NCBI GenBank assembly: GCA_002480085.1
Contig: DKPJ01000017.1
Coordinates: forward strand, 248,001-312,000
Origin: Enterobacteriaceae bacterium UBA7338
GTDB lineage: Bacteria; Pseudomonadota; Gammaproteobacteria; Enterobacterales; Enterobacteriaceae
Length of the DNA: 64,000 bases
Direction of reading: 5' to 3'
Below, one piece after another: positions 35,367-43,286 of the stretch (positions within the stretch are counted from its first letter, which is position 1; every line of letters begins with the position of its first letter). The notes under the pieces are model-generated. The model saw nothing but the letters and a program-made list of their open reading frames with translations. It was not told the origin of the DNA and ran no database searches. The translations under genes and the position numbers were made by a program.

Positions 35367-35741
35367 TTACTTAGAAAGGACTTCAAGCTCTCCCTTTTGA
35401 TTGACGCTGAAGATCAAATGACGCCATTTACGATCGAGTTGGTAATTGAATGAATATATATTTCCCTTTTCAAGATAGACTATCTCACAGTAAATTGGCG
35501 GGCTTATAGCCTTTCCAACAGCATTTTGAGGATCCAGGCGGTATCCAAAATTGTTTTTTGAGGATGTAAGGTAGTACGGACCGATAATTGCATGTTTTGG
35601 CGTTTTCATGCATATATAATCATTATTGTAATAAAAGCCATTGTAAACAGTGATAGGGGATTTTTCGCGTGTAACACACCCATTAAGTGAGAAACATATC
35701 ACTATCCATAATACGATTTTATATTTTAGTATCCTTTGCAT
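35367..35741 (-). CDS. Second small lipoprotein, paralogue of 34882-35247
   Basis: This 124-aa protein has a signal peptide with lipobox SLNGC (Cys at about 22). The mature part shares the NDYICMKT, YYLTSSKNNFGY and YSFNYQLDRKWRHLIF blocks with its neighbour, so the two arose by tandem duplication. The coding region is distinctly more AT-rich than its partner, suggesting different ages or sources. Its ATG lies at 35741 after a gatg-rich but weak ribosome site. Immunity to a secreted toxin is a reasonable guess, not shown. Confidence 0.72.
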   Translation of the reverse strand: MQRILKYKIVLWIVICFSLNGCVTREKSPITVYNGFYYNNDYICMKTPKHAIIGPYYLTSSKNNFGYRLDPQNAVGKAISPPIYCEIVYLEKGNIYSFNYQLDRKWRHLIFSVNQKGELEVLSK

Positions 35742-35871
35742 TCATCACCTCCGCAATGGATTAATTAAACGTCACGCAAACAACTGCAGGCATCCATTAT
35801 CCCTGAAACAAACCACGATAACTAACGCGTATTACTTAATTAACGTTGTAATTAAAATAACGATTGAAATA

Positions 35872-35895
35872 ACCCCTCGTGTAAATCGAAGGGGT
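35872..35895 (-). terminator. Probable terminator of thiMD
   Basis: Arms acccctcg and cgaaggggt pair with one bulge and a seven-base loop, about 20 nt beyond the thiD stop. The downstream tract on the minus strand (ATTTCAATCG) is only weakly T-rich, so the strength is uncertain. Confidence 0.5.
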
Positions 35896-35915
35896 ATTTA
35901 TTTATTGATGCGCGG

Positions 35916-36716
35916 CTACCACCAGGCGTGGAAGTGGTGCACCGGGCCGATGCCCTGCCCCACCTCAAGCGAGTCCGCCTGCGCCAGGGCTTTGGTCAGC
36001 CATGCTTTGGCTTCGGCCAGGGTATCGGCCCAGCCAGCGTGGCGCGGGCGCAGCGCCGCCAGCGCCGCCGAGAGCGTACAGCCGGTGCCGTGGGTGTTTT
36101 TAGTGGCGATGCGCGGGGCGGTGAAGCGCGTTGCTCCCTCTTGAGTAAAGAGCCAGTCCGGGCTTTCCCCGTCGGTAAGATGGCCGCCCTTCATCAGCAC
36201 CGCTTCACAGCCGAGGGCCAGCAGCGCCCGCCCCTGCTCATGCATATCCTGCTCGTTGCGGGCATGGTCGGCATCAAGCAGCGCCGCCGCTTCCGGCAGG
36301 TTAGGCGTGATCAGCGAGACCTGCGGCAGCAGACGGGCGCGCAGGGTAGCGACCGCCGAAGGCGTCAGCAGCGGATCGCCGCTCTTCGCCAGCATCACCG
36401 TATCCAGCACGATGTTCTCAACCCGATAGTGCGCCAGCCGTTCGGCCACCGCCTCAATGATATCGGTATCCGCCAGCATGCCGATCTTGGTGGTATCGAT
36501 ACGCACATCGCTCAGTACTGAATCCAGCTGTGCGGCGACAAACTCCGGCGTAATGTGATAGACCGACTGCACCCCGAGGGTGTTCTGCGCCACCAGGGCG
36601 GTGATGACCGAGCAGCCATAGGCTCCGAGGGCGGAGAAGGTTTTCAGATCCGCCTGGATGCCCGCCCCGCCGCTTGGATCGGTTCCGGCGATGGTCAATG
36701 CATTGACTCGTTTCAT
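35916..36716 (-). CDS. thiD: Hydroxymethylpyrimidine/phosphomethylpyrimidine kinase
   Basis: This 266-aa kinase performs both phosphorylations of HMP in thiamine pyrophosphate synthesis. N-terminal ALTIAGTDPSGGAGIQADLK and the C-terminal ribokinase-family motif KNTHGTGCTLSAALAALRP (catalytic Asp/anion hole) are intact, and the protein ends GIGPVHHFHAWW like E. coli ThiD. The ATG overlaps the thiM stop by 4 nt, so thiMD is an operon under the TPP riboswitch. Confidence 0.98.
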   Translation of the reverse strand: MKRVNALTIAGTDPSGGAGIQADLKTFSALGAYGCSVITALVAQNTLGVQSVYHITPEFVAAQLDSVLSDVRIDTTKIGMLADTDIIEAVAERLAHYRVENIVLDTVMLAKSGDPLLTPSAVATLRARLLPQVSLITPNLPEAAALLDADHARNEQDMHEQGRALLALGCEAVLMKGGHLTDGESPDWLFTQEGATRFTAPRIATKNTHGTGCTLSAALAALRPRHAGWADTLAEAKAWLTKALAQADSLEVGQGIGPVHHFHAWW

Positions 36717-37501
36717 GCTGATGCACCTCCATCCAGGGTATAGAGAGCATCAAGAAACGCTGCGGCAAAGGAGCCGGGACCATGGCTGGCTGCCGCCGCC
36801 TCGCCTCCCGCCTCGGCGAACAGGCCGCAGGCCGCAGCGACGTTGACCATTCGTTCTCCAGGCAATGCGCAGCTTGCCGCCACGACCGCTGACAGCGCGC
36901 AGCCGGTGCCCACAACCCGGGTCATGATCGACGCGCCGCCAACCACGCTAAGCGTGCGGCTGCCGTTGGTGATGTAGTCCACTTCTCCCGTTACCGCGAC
37001 CACGGCTCCGGTTTCCCGCGCCAGCTGCCCGGCCGCCGGAAGCGCGGCGCTGGCTGAGTCGGTGGTATCCACCCCGCGCCCGCCTGCGCTCATGCCCGCA
37101 AGAGCCATGATTTCCGAGGCGTTACCGCGGATTGCCGCCGGACGGAGAGCGAGGATCTCCCGGCAGAACCGGGTGCGAAAATCGAGCGCGCCGACGGCAA
37201 CCGGGTCGAGGGTCCAGGGCTTGCCCGCCTTACTGGCGCTGTGGATAGCGGCGCGCATGGCATCAGCGCGGTCGGCGGTAAGCGTGCCGACATTAATCAA
37301 CAGCGCATCGGCGATAGCGCTGAACTGCGTGGCCTCTTCACGCTCAATTACCATGGCCGGGGAAGCGCCAAGGGCCAGCAGAACATTAGCGGTAAAGGTC
37401 TGCACGACATCGTTAGTCATGCAGTGAACAAGCGGGGAACGGGTTCGAAATTGCTGTAAAACAGACGCGATATGCGCGTGGCTCAGCAGGTCAGGTTGCA
37501 T
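36713..37501 (-). CDS. thiM: Hydroxyethylthiazole kinase
   Basis: This 262-aa salvage enzyme phosphorylates thiazole alcohol for thiamine synthesis. The segments PLVHCMTNDVVQTFTANVLL (about 20-39), DPVAVGALDFR and VVGTGCALSAVVAA match E. coli ThiM. The start at 37501 (MQPDLLSHAH) lies just after the GGAG ribosome site that is part of the riboswitch expression platform. It is first gene of thiMD. Confidence 0.97.
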   Translation of the reverse strand: MQPDLLSHAHIASVLQQFRTRSPLVHCMTNDVVQTFTANVLLALGASPAMVIEREEATQFSAIADALLINVGTLTADRADAMRAAIHSASKAGKPWTLDPVAVGALDFRTRFCREILALRPAAIRGNASEIMALAGMSAGGRGVDTTDSASAALPAAGQLARETGAVVAVTGEVDYITNGSRTLSVVGGASIMTRVVGTGCALSAVVAASCALPGERMVNVAAACGLFAEAGGEAAAASHGPGSFAAAFLDALYTLDGGASA

Positions 37502-37507
37502 AGTCAG

Positions 37508-37541
37508 CTCCTGCCCGGCGCGAAGAAGGGACGCCGGCAGG
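37508..37541 (-). promoter_or_regulatory. Ribosome-site hairpin of thiM (riboswitch expression platform)
   Basis: CCTGCCGGCG (37532-37541) can pair with CGCCGGGCAGG (37510-37520) around an 11-base loop, placing the GGAG ribosome site (37508-37511) at the base of the stem. This fits translational control by the upstream TPP aptamer. Confidence 0.65.
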
Positions 37542-37625
37542 CATCTGACTTCCCTACGCTGGCATTATCCAGATCAGGTGGTACGGGTATTTCTCAGCCT
37601 TCAACGAAGAAGGGCACCCCGAGTC
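37541..37625 (-). promoter_or_regulatory. TPP (THI-box) riboswitch of thiMD
   Basis: Read on the minus strand, the element begins ACTCGGGGTGCCC, contains GGCTGAGAAATACCCG and ends with ACCTGATCTGGATAATGCCA and GCGTAGGGA. This is the full conserved THI box including CUGAGA and the pyrophosphate-sensing helix. It represses thiMD when TPP is abundant. The genomic island abuts its 5' end, and a degenerate second copy lies at 42794-42870. Confidence 0.97.
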
Positions 37626-37829
37626 ATGTTGAGTAAATCTTTAAACTTTTTGTCAGATTAGGGGAAGTGGCTTGCTGATGCAAGCGCGTCCCTGGAGTTA
37701 TCGCTTCTTCACGCTGTACCCAATCGAGATAGCAGGATAGTCCCTAGAAGCTACATTTGTGGGATAGCTAAGTTCTAGTCATTGAGGATATCTCGCCACA
37801 GCCACAATGCTTTAATATCATCATAGTAC

Positions 37830-38762
37830 TTATGTTGAAGATGCCAGTGATTTCATTCTATCTTCATAAGCATTAAATATTCGATCATAGCGCTCCTCAT
37901 CTTTCATTCTGTTGTACCGATGAAGCCGATCTGGTACAGGATTGCCCGATGAACGATAAATGAATATTTGATCTTGAATATTTCTGGATAATTTTTGAAG
38001 ATGGTCTACATCAAATGATCTTGATTCTGCCATTTTATTCAATTCCGACTCAACCTTCAGTCGTAGCTCATCTGCCCGAGCAACTGACTTCTTGTTTTCA
38101 CTGACATAGCGATAGTAAAACTGGTAAACCGGAGCAAGTAAGACGACAAGTGAAAATAAGACTACGACTGAGGGATTGATAACAATAGCGAGTATTAGCA
38201 AAGTAATGCCATTTATTGCTAAAATAATGGAAAGCACATCAGAGATTTTTTGTTTCAATCTTGCATCCCAACCAAGATTCTTACTCTGGCATAGCAATGT
38301 CATTACTGGGGAAGGAAGATCAATAGAATAATTCAAGTACCAGTTGATCAGATTGCCGCTACCGTTTTTTTTCAAATGCCGGTCAGCTGGATCAACCCAT
38401 TCATGTGGTCCTGGACGTTTGCCTGCAACAACATCATTCCATTCTAACCTAAACAGGCGCGTATCGAACTCTTCCTGTAGCCGAGCCGCTATTTTTTTAG
38501 TTGCACCAATGTGATTAAGGATTATGTTATTGATAAATAACATAATAAAACCGTATACGTTCAAAGATGTTTTCAACCACGGTAATGTATATTCGGGAAA
38601 GAAGTTCAAAACCAGATAGATGATTGACACTAGGGTTGGGACAATCACCGTCAATATAAAACTTACTGCTAGGTGTTTTTTTACCGATGAATAGAGTTCG
38701 CGCTGCGCTGCCTGCAAGCTTATCATCTCGGGCTTATTCTGATCGTCAAAGTAAGTATTCAT
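37830..38762 (-). CDS. S-4TM family membrane effector of a CBASS-like system
   Basis: This 310-aa protein has two pairs of TM helices (about 32-55 and 65-86; about 173-197 and 200-220), separated by an 85-residue cytosolic segment, and a basic helical tail. The pattern and the opening (ISLQAAQRELYSSVKKHL) fit the S-4TM family of putative pore-forming effectors coded next to SMODS nucleotidyltransferases. On cyclic-nucleotide signalling it would permeabilise the inner membrane of an infected cell. Its ATG overlaps the upstream gene's stop by one base (TAATG). Confidence 0.82.
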   Translation of the reverse strand: MNTYFDDQNKPEMISLQAAQRELYSSVKKHLAVSFILTVIVPTLVSIIYLVLNFFPEYTLPWLKTSLNVYGFIMLFINNIILNHIGATKKIAARLQEEFDTRLFRLEWNDVVAGKRPGPHEWVDPADRHLKKNGSGNLINWYLNYSIDLPSPVMTLLCQSKNLGWDARLKQKISDVLSIILAINGITLLILAIVINPSVVVLFSLVVLLAPVYQFYYRYVSENKKSVARADELRLKVESELNKMAESRSFDVDHLQKLSRNIQDQIFIYRSSGNPVPDRLHRYNRMKDEERYDRIFNAYEDRMKSLASST

Positions 38763-39766
38763 TACGAGGCATCCACTGGAAAATCACTACCCAAGACTCG
38801 CTGCCAGAGTTTTCCTGACTCTACGGGATCACTGAACTCCACAGCAAGGGCTTGCTCAGCTAGGCTTGCATCCGTAGTTGCCTTTTCCCATACCTTCCAG
38901 CGGTCATCAACGCTCAGGTTATTAATGTCACCTTGAAAATCTTTCTGATCGTAAACTGAGCCAAGGATTGCACTGGCAAGAGCACGTAGCGCTTGAGGAA
39001 ACTCATTGTCAACCCATTGGCTCATGCCGCCTTGAATAAGATGTTCATAGCGATTGAGTAAAATGGTTTCTAGCAAATAAGAGCCGATTGCGGGTACACC
39101 ACGCTTTCGCTTCCAGTATTTCACAAGTCGGATAGCGTTGAGTACGTTACCATCATGTTTTTGGTTCAATCGAGTAGTGCGATCTTTATCAATCCTAGGA
39201 TCGGTTTTTTTCCAATGACCTGCACCGTCAGGAATGAGATAAAAAGTAGTTCCATCCGCTTCAGGTGAAGTGATAAATGCAGGCACGATATCAAAGTTCC
39301 ATGAACGGGTAAGTAGTTTGAGTGTTGCGGCTTCTCCCTGCCGTTTGCTATCGGCTTTTGAATACTGAGGAACCTCTTTAAGAGATGAAACAAATTTGTT
39401 AACGACTTTTCGAGAATTTATCCACTGCCCTGAATCATCAAGGTAATTTAAAAAACGGGAATTTTGACCAGGAGAAAGGTACACAGTGCTTCCGTAATCA
39501 TAATATGTGCTTCCTTGGGCGTGCATAATGATCATCATATCTATGTCATCAAGCTCTCGGATTTTTGTTCTTCTGGAGAATGACCCAAACCACATTTTCG
39601 GAGTGTTACTTAAAAGTGGAAATGTCTCATCTTGACCGGGGAACTTGAGAAGTTGTTCATCTACTAACCAGTCACGACTCTTTCTACCTTCGCGCGTATC
39701 ATTTGCATCCAGATTGACAAAGTTATTCATGAGGCTATTGAAGGCAGTGCTAACTTGATATGACAT
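38762..39766 (-). CDS. SMODS-type CD-NTase (cyclic oligonucleotide synthase)
   Basis: This 334-aa nucleotidyltransferase has the pol-beta motif GSFSRRTKIRELDDIDM with Gly61-Ser62 and metal ligands Asp74 and Asp76, and a third carboxylate Asp159 in WNFDIVPAF. C-terminal helices resemble the OAS-like SMODS fold. It would make a cyclic di- or trinucleotide on phage infection to activate the S-4TM effector, a two-gene (type I-like) CBASS. No Cap2/Cap3 or HORMA/TRIP13 genes are nearby. Confidence 0.85.
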   Translation of the reverse strand: MSYQVSTAFNSLMNNFVNLDANDTREGRKSRDWLVDEQLLKFPGQDETFPLLSNTPKMWFGSFSRRTKIRELDDIDMMIIMHAQGSTYYDYGSTVYLSPGQNSRFLNYLDDSGQWINSRKVVNKFVSSLKEVPQYSKADSKRQGEAATLKLLTRSWNFDIVPAFITSPEADGTTFYLIPDGAGHWKKTDPRIDKDRTTRLNQKHDGNVLNAIRLVKYWKRKRGVPAIGSYLLETILLNRYEHLIQGGMSQWVDNEFPQALRALASAILGSVYDQKDFQGDINNLSVDDRWKVWEKATTDASLAEQALAVEFSDPVESGKLWQRVLGSDFPVDAS

Positions 39767-40268
39767 CTTTTTTCCTTACATCTTATCATGTGCAATCAAC
39801 ACAGCAGCTTTAAAGTCAGATACACGCTGCCATTTCAATGCTTCCATATGTGGTGGCATATGACAATCATACACCCAGCATATGGTAATTTTCATCTAAC
39901 AAGTTTGCAATTTTTTTGATGGATGACAAAGTAAAAAAATGAGCCTAGAGCCAGCGCTGGTTACGACTATTACAAGTTTTAGTATGCAATTGCACCCTTC
40001 CATATGAATCTGACGATCTGAGTAATACCCCAAGCCTCTGACTCTGTGAATATTAGTGAATAGAAGCCAATAAATCTCGGCATGAGTACATCAGCTAAAG
40101 TGCGGAAGGCGTAGCATCTTGACCTGCCCCCGTTGATAAGTAGGCCGAATCTCGGCCCCCTACGCTGACACTACTGCCAGCCCTCGCCCACGCAGGGCGC
40201 ATCATATTAACACTGACAGATGAACAGGAGACAGACAACGCGAAGATCTGCATCTATAGCAACGCCAA
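39767..40268. other. Gene-free gap inside the island
   Basis: This 500-bp AT-rich gap lies upstream of the CD-NTase gene and downstream of the HEPN remnant. It presumably holds the CBASS promoter and contains the partial riboswitch-like segment at 40130-40175. No convincing ORF is seen. Confidence 0.5.
40130..40175. repeat. Partial third copy of the island-end / riboswitch 3' segment
   Basis: gttgataagtaggccgaatc followed by tcggccccctacgctgacac aligns with 42770-42808 (ctcatgataagcagcccaaa then ttttggccccttacgctgga). The last part (ccctacgctg) also matches the riboswitch 3' end at 37553. A hairpin GGCCGA-atc-TCGGCC here is kept in the other copy with a G-C to A-T compensatory change. Confidence 0.55.
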
Positions 40269-40621
40269 TTACACTAAGACAGTGACGATCAGAGATAGTA
40301 AATCATGGCTGTAAAACTTCAATTTTTGAGAGATTGTATTTTCAGTAGCGCCATAATTCATAAGTAAAATTACTGGCTTCAATAGCAATTCAAAAGCATA
40401 ACCTAATAAAAGACGACTGCTTTTATCTTTTGCAGTCGCTATGTTTATCAAATCATAAATAGTCTTATCATTTTTATTAGCATCAGAAAAATTCCTTTTA
40501 CTCTCATCTCCTTGACTACGTAGCAACTTTGCAGACAGATAAAGACTTTTTGACTCTTTTATCCATTCATCTCGCTTAAAAATCCCTGTCCCTTTTTATT
40601 TGTCACAACTGAATTAGCCAT
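40269..40621 (-). pseudogene. HEPN-like gene, frameshifted and truncated
   Basis: An ATG at 40621, 7 nt after the upstream gene, starts MANSVVTNKKGQG. After a GGGA-TTTTT run the frame must shift by one base to continue IFKRDEWIKESKSLYLSAKL and on to GYAFELLLKPVILLMNYG, ending HDLLSLIVTVLV at 40269. The GYAFELLLK and HDLLSL elements are typical of HEPN domains, which usually continue further, so it is both frameshifted and shortened. Without the shift a TTG start would give 85 aa. Confidence 0.5.
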
Positions 40622-40627
40622 TTGTTA

Positions 40628-41356
40628 CTATTCCCCAAAAGTAATGAATTCAATTTCATAATACATAGTAATAATGTTTGTAATAACAAAAATTAACTTC
40701 ACAGCATCAACACGAGTTGCATAGTATTGTTGTCTTCCATGGGCGAATGCGTGCCTGTTCAACGAATCAAAACTTTCAAAATCAACCTTCATAAAATACT
40801 TTTCTAAGAATTTTTTAATTAAATAGCAACTCTGCACAAACTGATAAGGAATTTCACCATCAGTTTCAATGAACTGACCGTTCTTATCATTTTCAATCCA
40901 AACTTTTCGTGCCAAACCCATACCATACTTCACATTACTTAAATCACCATCATTTGAAAGATCAGCCAAATACCTTTCAAGTATTGCAAATAATGAATGA
41001 ATACAGATTTGATAAAATCCTTGCCTGTATGCTTGGACTACCTCTAATAACATCTTGTGGATAAAAGGATTTTGTCCCTCTTCAAGATTTATTATCTTAA
41101 AAAATACGCTATCAAAATTAAGTTCAAAAAAACTCATGAACCCTAATTCAATTTCTTTATCTGATAATTTTGATGAAGGACATTGAAAGTAATCATAACA
41201 ATCAAAAGCTAATGGGGGGACCCATCCATTTTTAGATAAACGATTGATAAAATCCCATGAGAGATAGTCATCTTTCTCTAATCGATCAAGAATACTTTCC
41301 ATTATCGAATGAAATTTTTCAACAGTTAATTTATTTAGTAACACCTCAAACCTCAT
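40628..41356 (-). CDS. HEPN-domain-like protein of unknown role
   Basis: This 242-aa protein has a C-terminal helical part with SLNRHAFAHGRQQYY, an R-x4-H element (Arg201, His206) of the type found in HEPN ribonucleases. The middle (EVVQAYRQGFYQICIHSLFA) is a helix pair common to abortive-infection HEPN proteins. It shares an operon with the broken HEPN-like gene just downstream and lies among defence genes, so an RNA-targeting defence or toxin role is plausible but unproven. Confidence 0.55.
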   Translation of the reverse strand: MRFEVLLNKLTVEKFHSIMESILDRLEKDDYLSWDFINRLSKNGWVPPLAFDCYDYFQCPSSKLSDKEIELGFMSFFELNFDSVFFKIINLEEGQNPFIHKMLLEVVQAYRQGFYQICIHSLFAILERYLADLSNDGDLSNVKYGMGLARKVWIENDKNGQFIETDGEIPYQFVQSCYLIKKFLEKYFMKVDFESFDSLNRHAFAHGRQQYYATRVDAVKLIFVITNIITMYYEIEFITFGE

Positions 41357-41427
41357 AAATCAGAAGTCTACAGATAAATCATCATCCATGAAAAAACTAA
41401 TAAATACAACCGCATAACAAAAACTTT

Positions 41428-42771
41428 TTATTCCCAGTTTAAACCATCGATCACATAGCAAATGCTTTGCAGTGGGAATGTATGTAAATAGCGCTTAGTA
41501 ATCCCGCCACTTTTCTCGTGCCCCACCGTTTGTTGCAGATGCAGAATATTCTTTACGCAGCCATCGCAGTAGAACAGACTGAGTGACGGATACAATGCTG
41601 CAACCGCCGTTGTCCATAGTCATCCAGATACGCAATCCCAATCTGCTCACGGAGATCTGAAAACATTTGCCTATCTTCGCCATGTTCGTTCCTACCACTT
41701 CGGAGAAAATCCTCTTTTCCACTGGCGATCAAGATAGTCCATAAATTCCCATTCTATTAGCTTTGGGTGGATCACTACCTGCTTCTTAGCATTTTCTTTT
41801 TTCCCCTGACCTCCCTCCGCATTCCGGAAATAATAGCGCTGACCGTCTTCATCGTATTTGATTTGTGATTTCTAAAGCTTTGCGATCTTCCCCCCTCTGG
41901 CTCCAGTATACGCCAGCAACAATGTAATCCATTTAAACCAGTTATCAGGCTACCTTAGCGCCCACCACACGAACTTTTTCATCTTCGCCGTACTGTATTG
42001 CTTTTGAAGGTGCTGCCACTACGCCATCAGTTGGCGACTTCTGCAAGATGTCTTTGCTTTCAGTGAGAAAAGTTTTGAACAGGGATTTGTAGATTTTTAG
42101 GTGCTTATGGATAGCTTTAACGCCCACAAGCTCATCTGCTGGCACATCATCACACACGATCAATTACTGAACAGTCATCGACTGATAGGGCTGAACAAAA
42201 CGCTTCGGTAGGCTTTCAACAACTTCCATCACATTTTTAATGTCCTGCTTGGTGATCGCCGTTACATCAGTTTCTCCTCCTAAGACAGTTAGCAACACTG
42301 CCATATAACGCTCATTTGCCATTGTAATCGCTTTTGTCCAGTTACGCCCTTTTTCACCGTTGTACTTAGCCAAAGGATCAAAAAGGGTTAGCAACTTTTC
42401 CGGCTCGACTTGTACCGCTGGCTCAACAATTGCAGCGAATTCTATAATCGGCTGATTGGGTAGCGGCGAAACTTGTACAGCCCTACGTTCTGACATAATC
42501 AGATTTGACACAAAGGCATCAAACATCGGGAGAGGTGCAGCTGATGATTTAACAAAAACAATATGCGGAGTAACTCCTTTCGTCAAAGCAAATGCTTCAC
42601 GAAAGTTATCAGTAAGTGGTGATTTTTATATACCCTGCCATTTGAAAGCCGGATTTGCAGGTAGTAGTTTCCGTTTCGCCAAAACATATATGGAGTAATT
42701 CTGTACCCTATGAACACACCTTTTTCTACCTCAAGTACATTACGTAAGGCCAAAAGGATAGCCAATCTCAT
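41428..42771 (-). pseudogene. Tyrosine-type integrase, multiply disrupted
   Basis: Fragments in three frames, in the right order, reconstruct about 448 codons of an integrase: MFWRNGNYYLQIRLSNGR (N-terminal arm domain), KLLTLFDPLAKYNGEKGRNW and ADELVGVKAIHKHLKIYKSL (core-binding), WFKWITLLLAYTGARGGKIA with the box I arginine (near 41900), VVIHPKLIEWEFMDYLDRQW, and a C-terminus reading TVGH-like remains then ICYVIDGLNWE to a stop at 41428. At least four stops or frameshifts inactivate it. Its 5' end faces the degenerate riboswitch copy, marking the element's attachment end. Confidence 0.82.
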
Positions 42772-42793
42772 GATAAGCAGCCCAAATTTTGGC

Positions 42794-42870
42794 CCCTTAC
42801 GCTGGAATTATTCAGATCAAATGGTACGAGCAATTCTCAGCCTTCATAAAAAAGGGCATCCCCAGTCATA
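42794..42870 (-). repeat. Degenerate second copy of the TPP riboswitch (presumed distal attachment site)
   Basis: Minus-strand reading ATGACTGGGGATGCCC, AAGGCTGAGAA, TTTGATCTGAATAAT and CCAGCGTAAGGGG follows the functional element base for base with scattered substitutions, about four in five positions matching. CTGAGA is kept, but ACCCG and ACCTGATCTGG are altered, and no thi gene follows. It is a direct repeat of 37541-37625. Confidence 0.85.
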
Positions 42871-43010
42871 TAAAATATTAAAACATCAATTACACTAAAA
42901 TTCATCAAGAGTTTAGCTTAACCGCGACCATGGTTATGGTCATGATTAACTCAAAATATGAAGGATTGACTAGCACGCCTAGTTTCTTAAATCAGAGCCT
43001 GTAGATCTAC

Positions 43011-43027
43011 CCCCTCTCGGCGAGGGG
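43011..43027 (-). terminator. Hairpin after the small membrane-protein gene
   Basis: CCCCTC-tcggc-GAGGGG is a perfect 6-bp stem one base beyond the stop at 43029. There is no T-tract on the minus side, so it may be weak or Rho-assisted. Confidence 0.5.
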
Positions 43028-43028
43028 C

Positions 43029-43286
43029 TTAACGGAACTTTTTATAAATAAATAAGCCTGCATTATAAATAGCTACCGTAATAACTATCACTGAAGCCAC
43101 ATCAATATAGAAATAAGCATCATATAGTGACTCAGCGTTAACATCGCCGCTTAAAAACTGGGCCAAACTGCTTGCAATATCGTGATTTATATAAATGTAA
43201 GGATCTCCCATACATTTACCTACCACAAGAAAAATCACGATGAAAAAGATGAGCTTCGAGATTTTGAGGACGATTGTTCTAGCCAT
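43029..43286 (-). CDS. Small two-TM protein paired with the Tlde1-like effector
   Basis: This 85-aa protein has TM helices at about 8-25 and 60-80, with an extracytoplasmic loop of about 35 residues between them. Its start overlaps the effector gene's end by 8 nt. It is the likely immunity partner by position. Described Tldi immunity proteins are periplasmic, so the two-TM form is notable and mirrors the pair at 25676. No family recognised. Confidence 0.6.
   Translation of the reverse strand: MARTIVLKISKLIFFIVIFLVVGKCMGDPYIYINHDIASSLAQFLSGDVNAESLYDAYFYIDVASVIVITVAIYNAGLFIYKKFR

Larger units (their letters stand above)
37626..42870. mobile_element. Genomic island inserted at the thiM TPP riboswitch
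   Basis: This is a 5.2-kb AT-rich block between the intact riboswitch (37541-37625) and a degenerate direct copy (42794-42870). It carries a CBASS-like pair, a HEPN-gene pair and a tyrosine-integrase remnant whose start is 23 bp from the distal riboswitch copy, the usual int-next-to-att layout. A third, partial copy at 40130-40175 divides it, so it may be two nested insertions. The boundaries are inferred from the repeats. Confidence 0.65.

Noticed and set aside
41495..42163. Separate small ORFs of 75 and 72 codons in the island
   Set aside because: They are fragments of the disrupted integrase, in the right order and strand, not independent genes.
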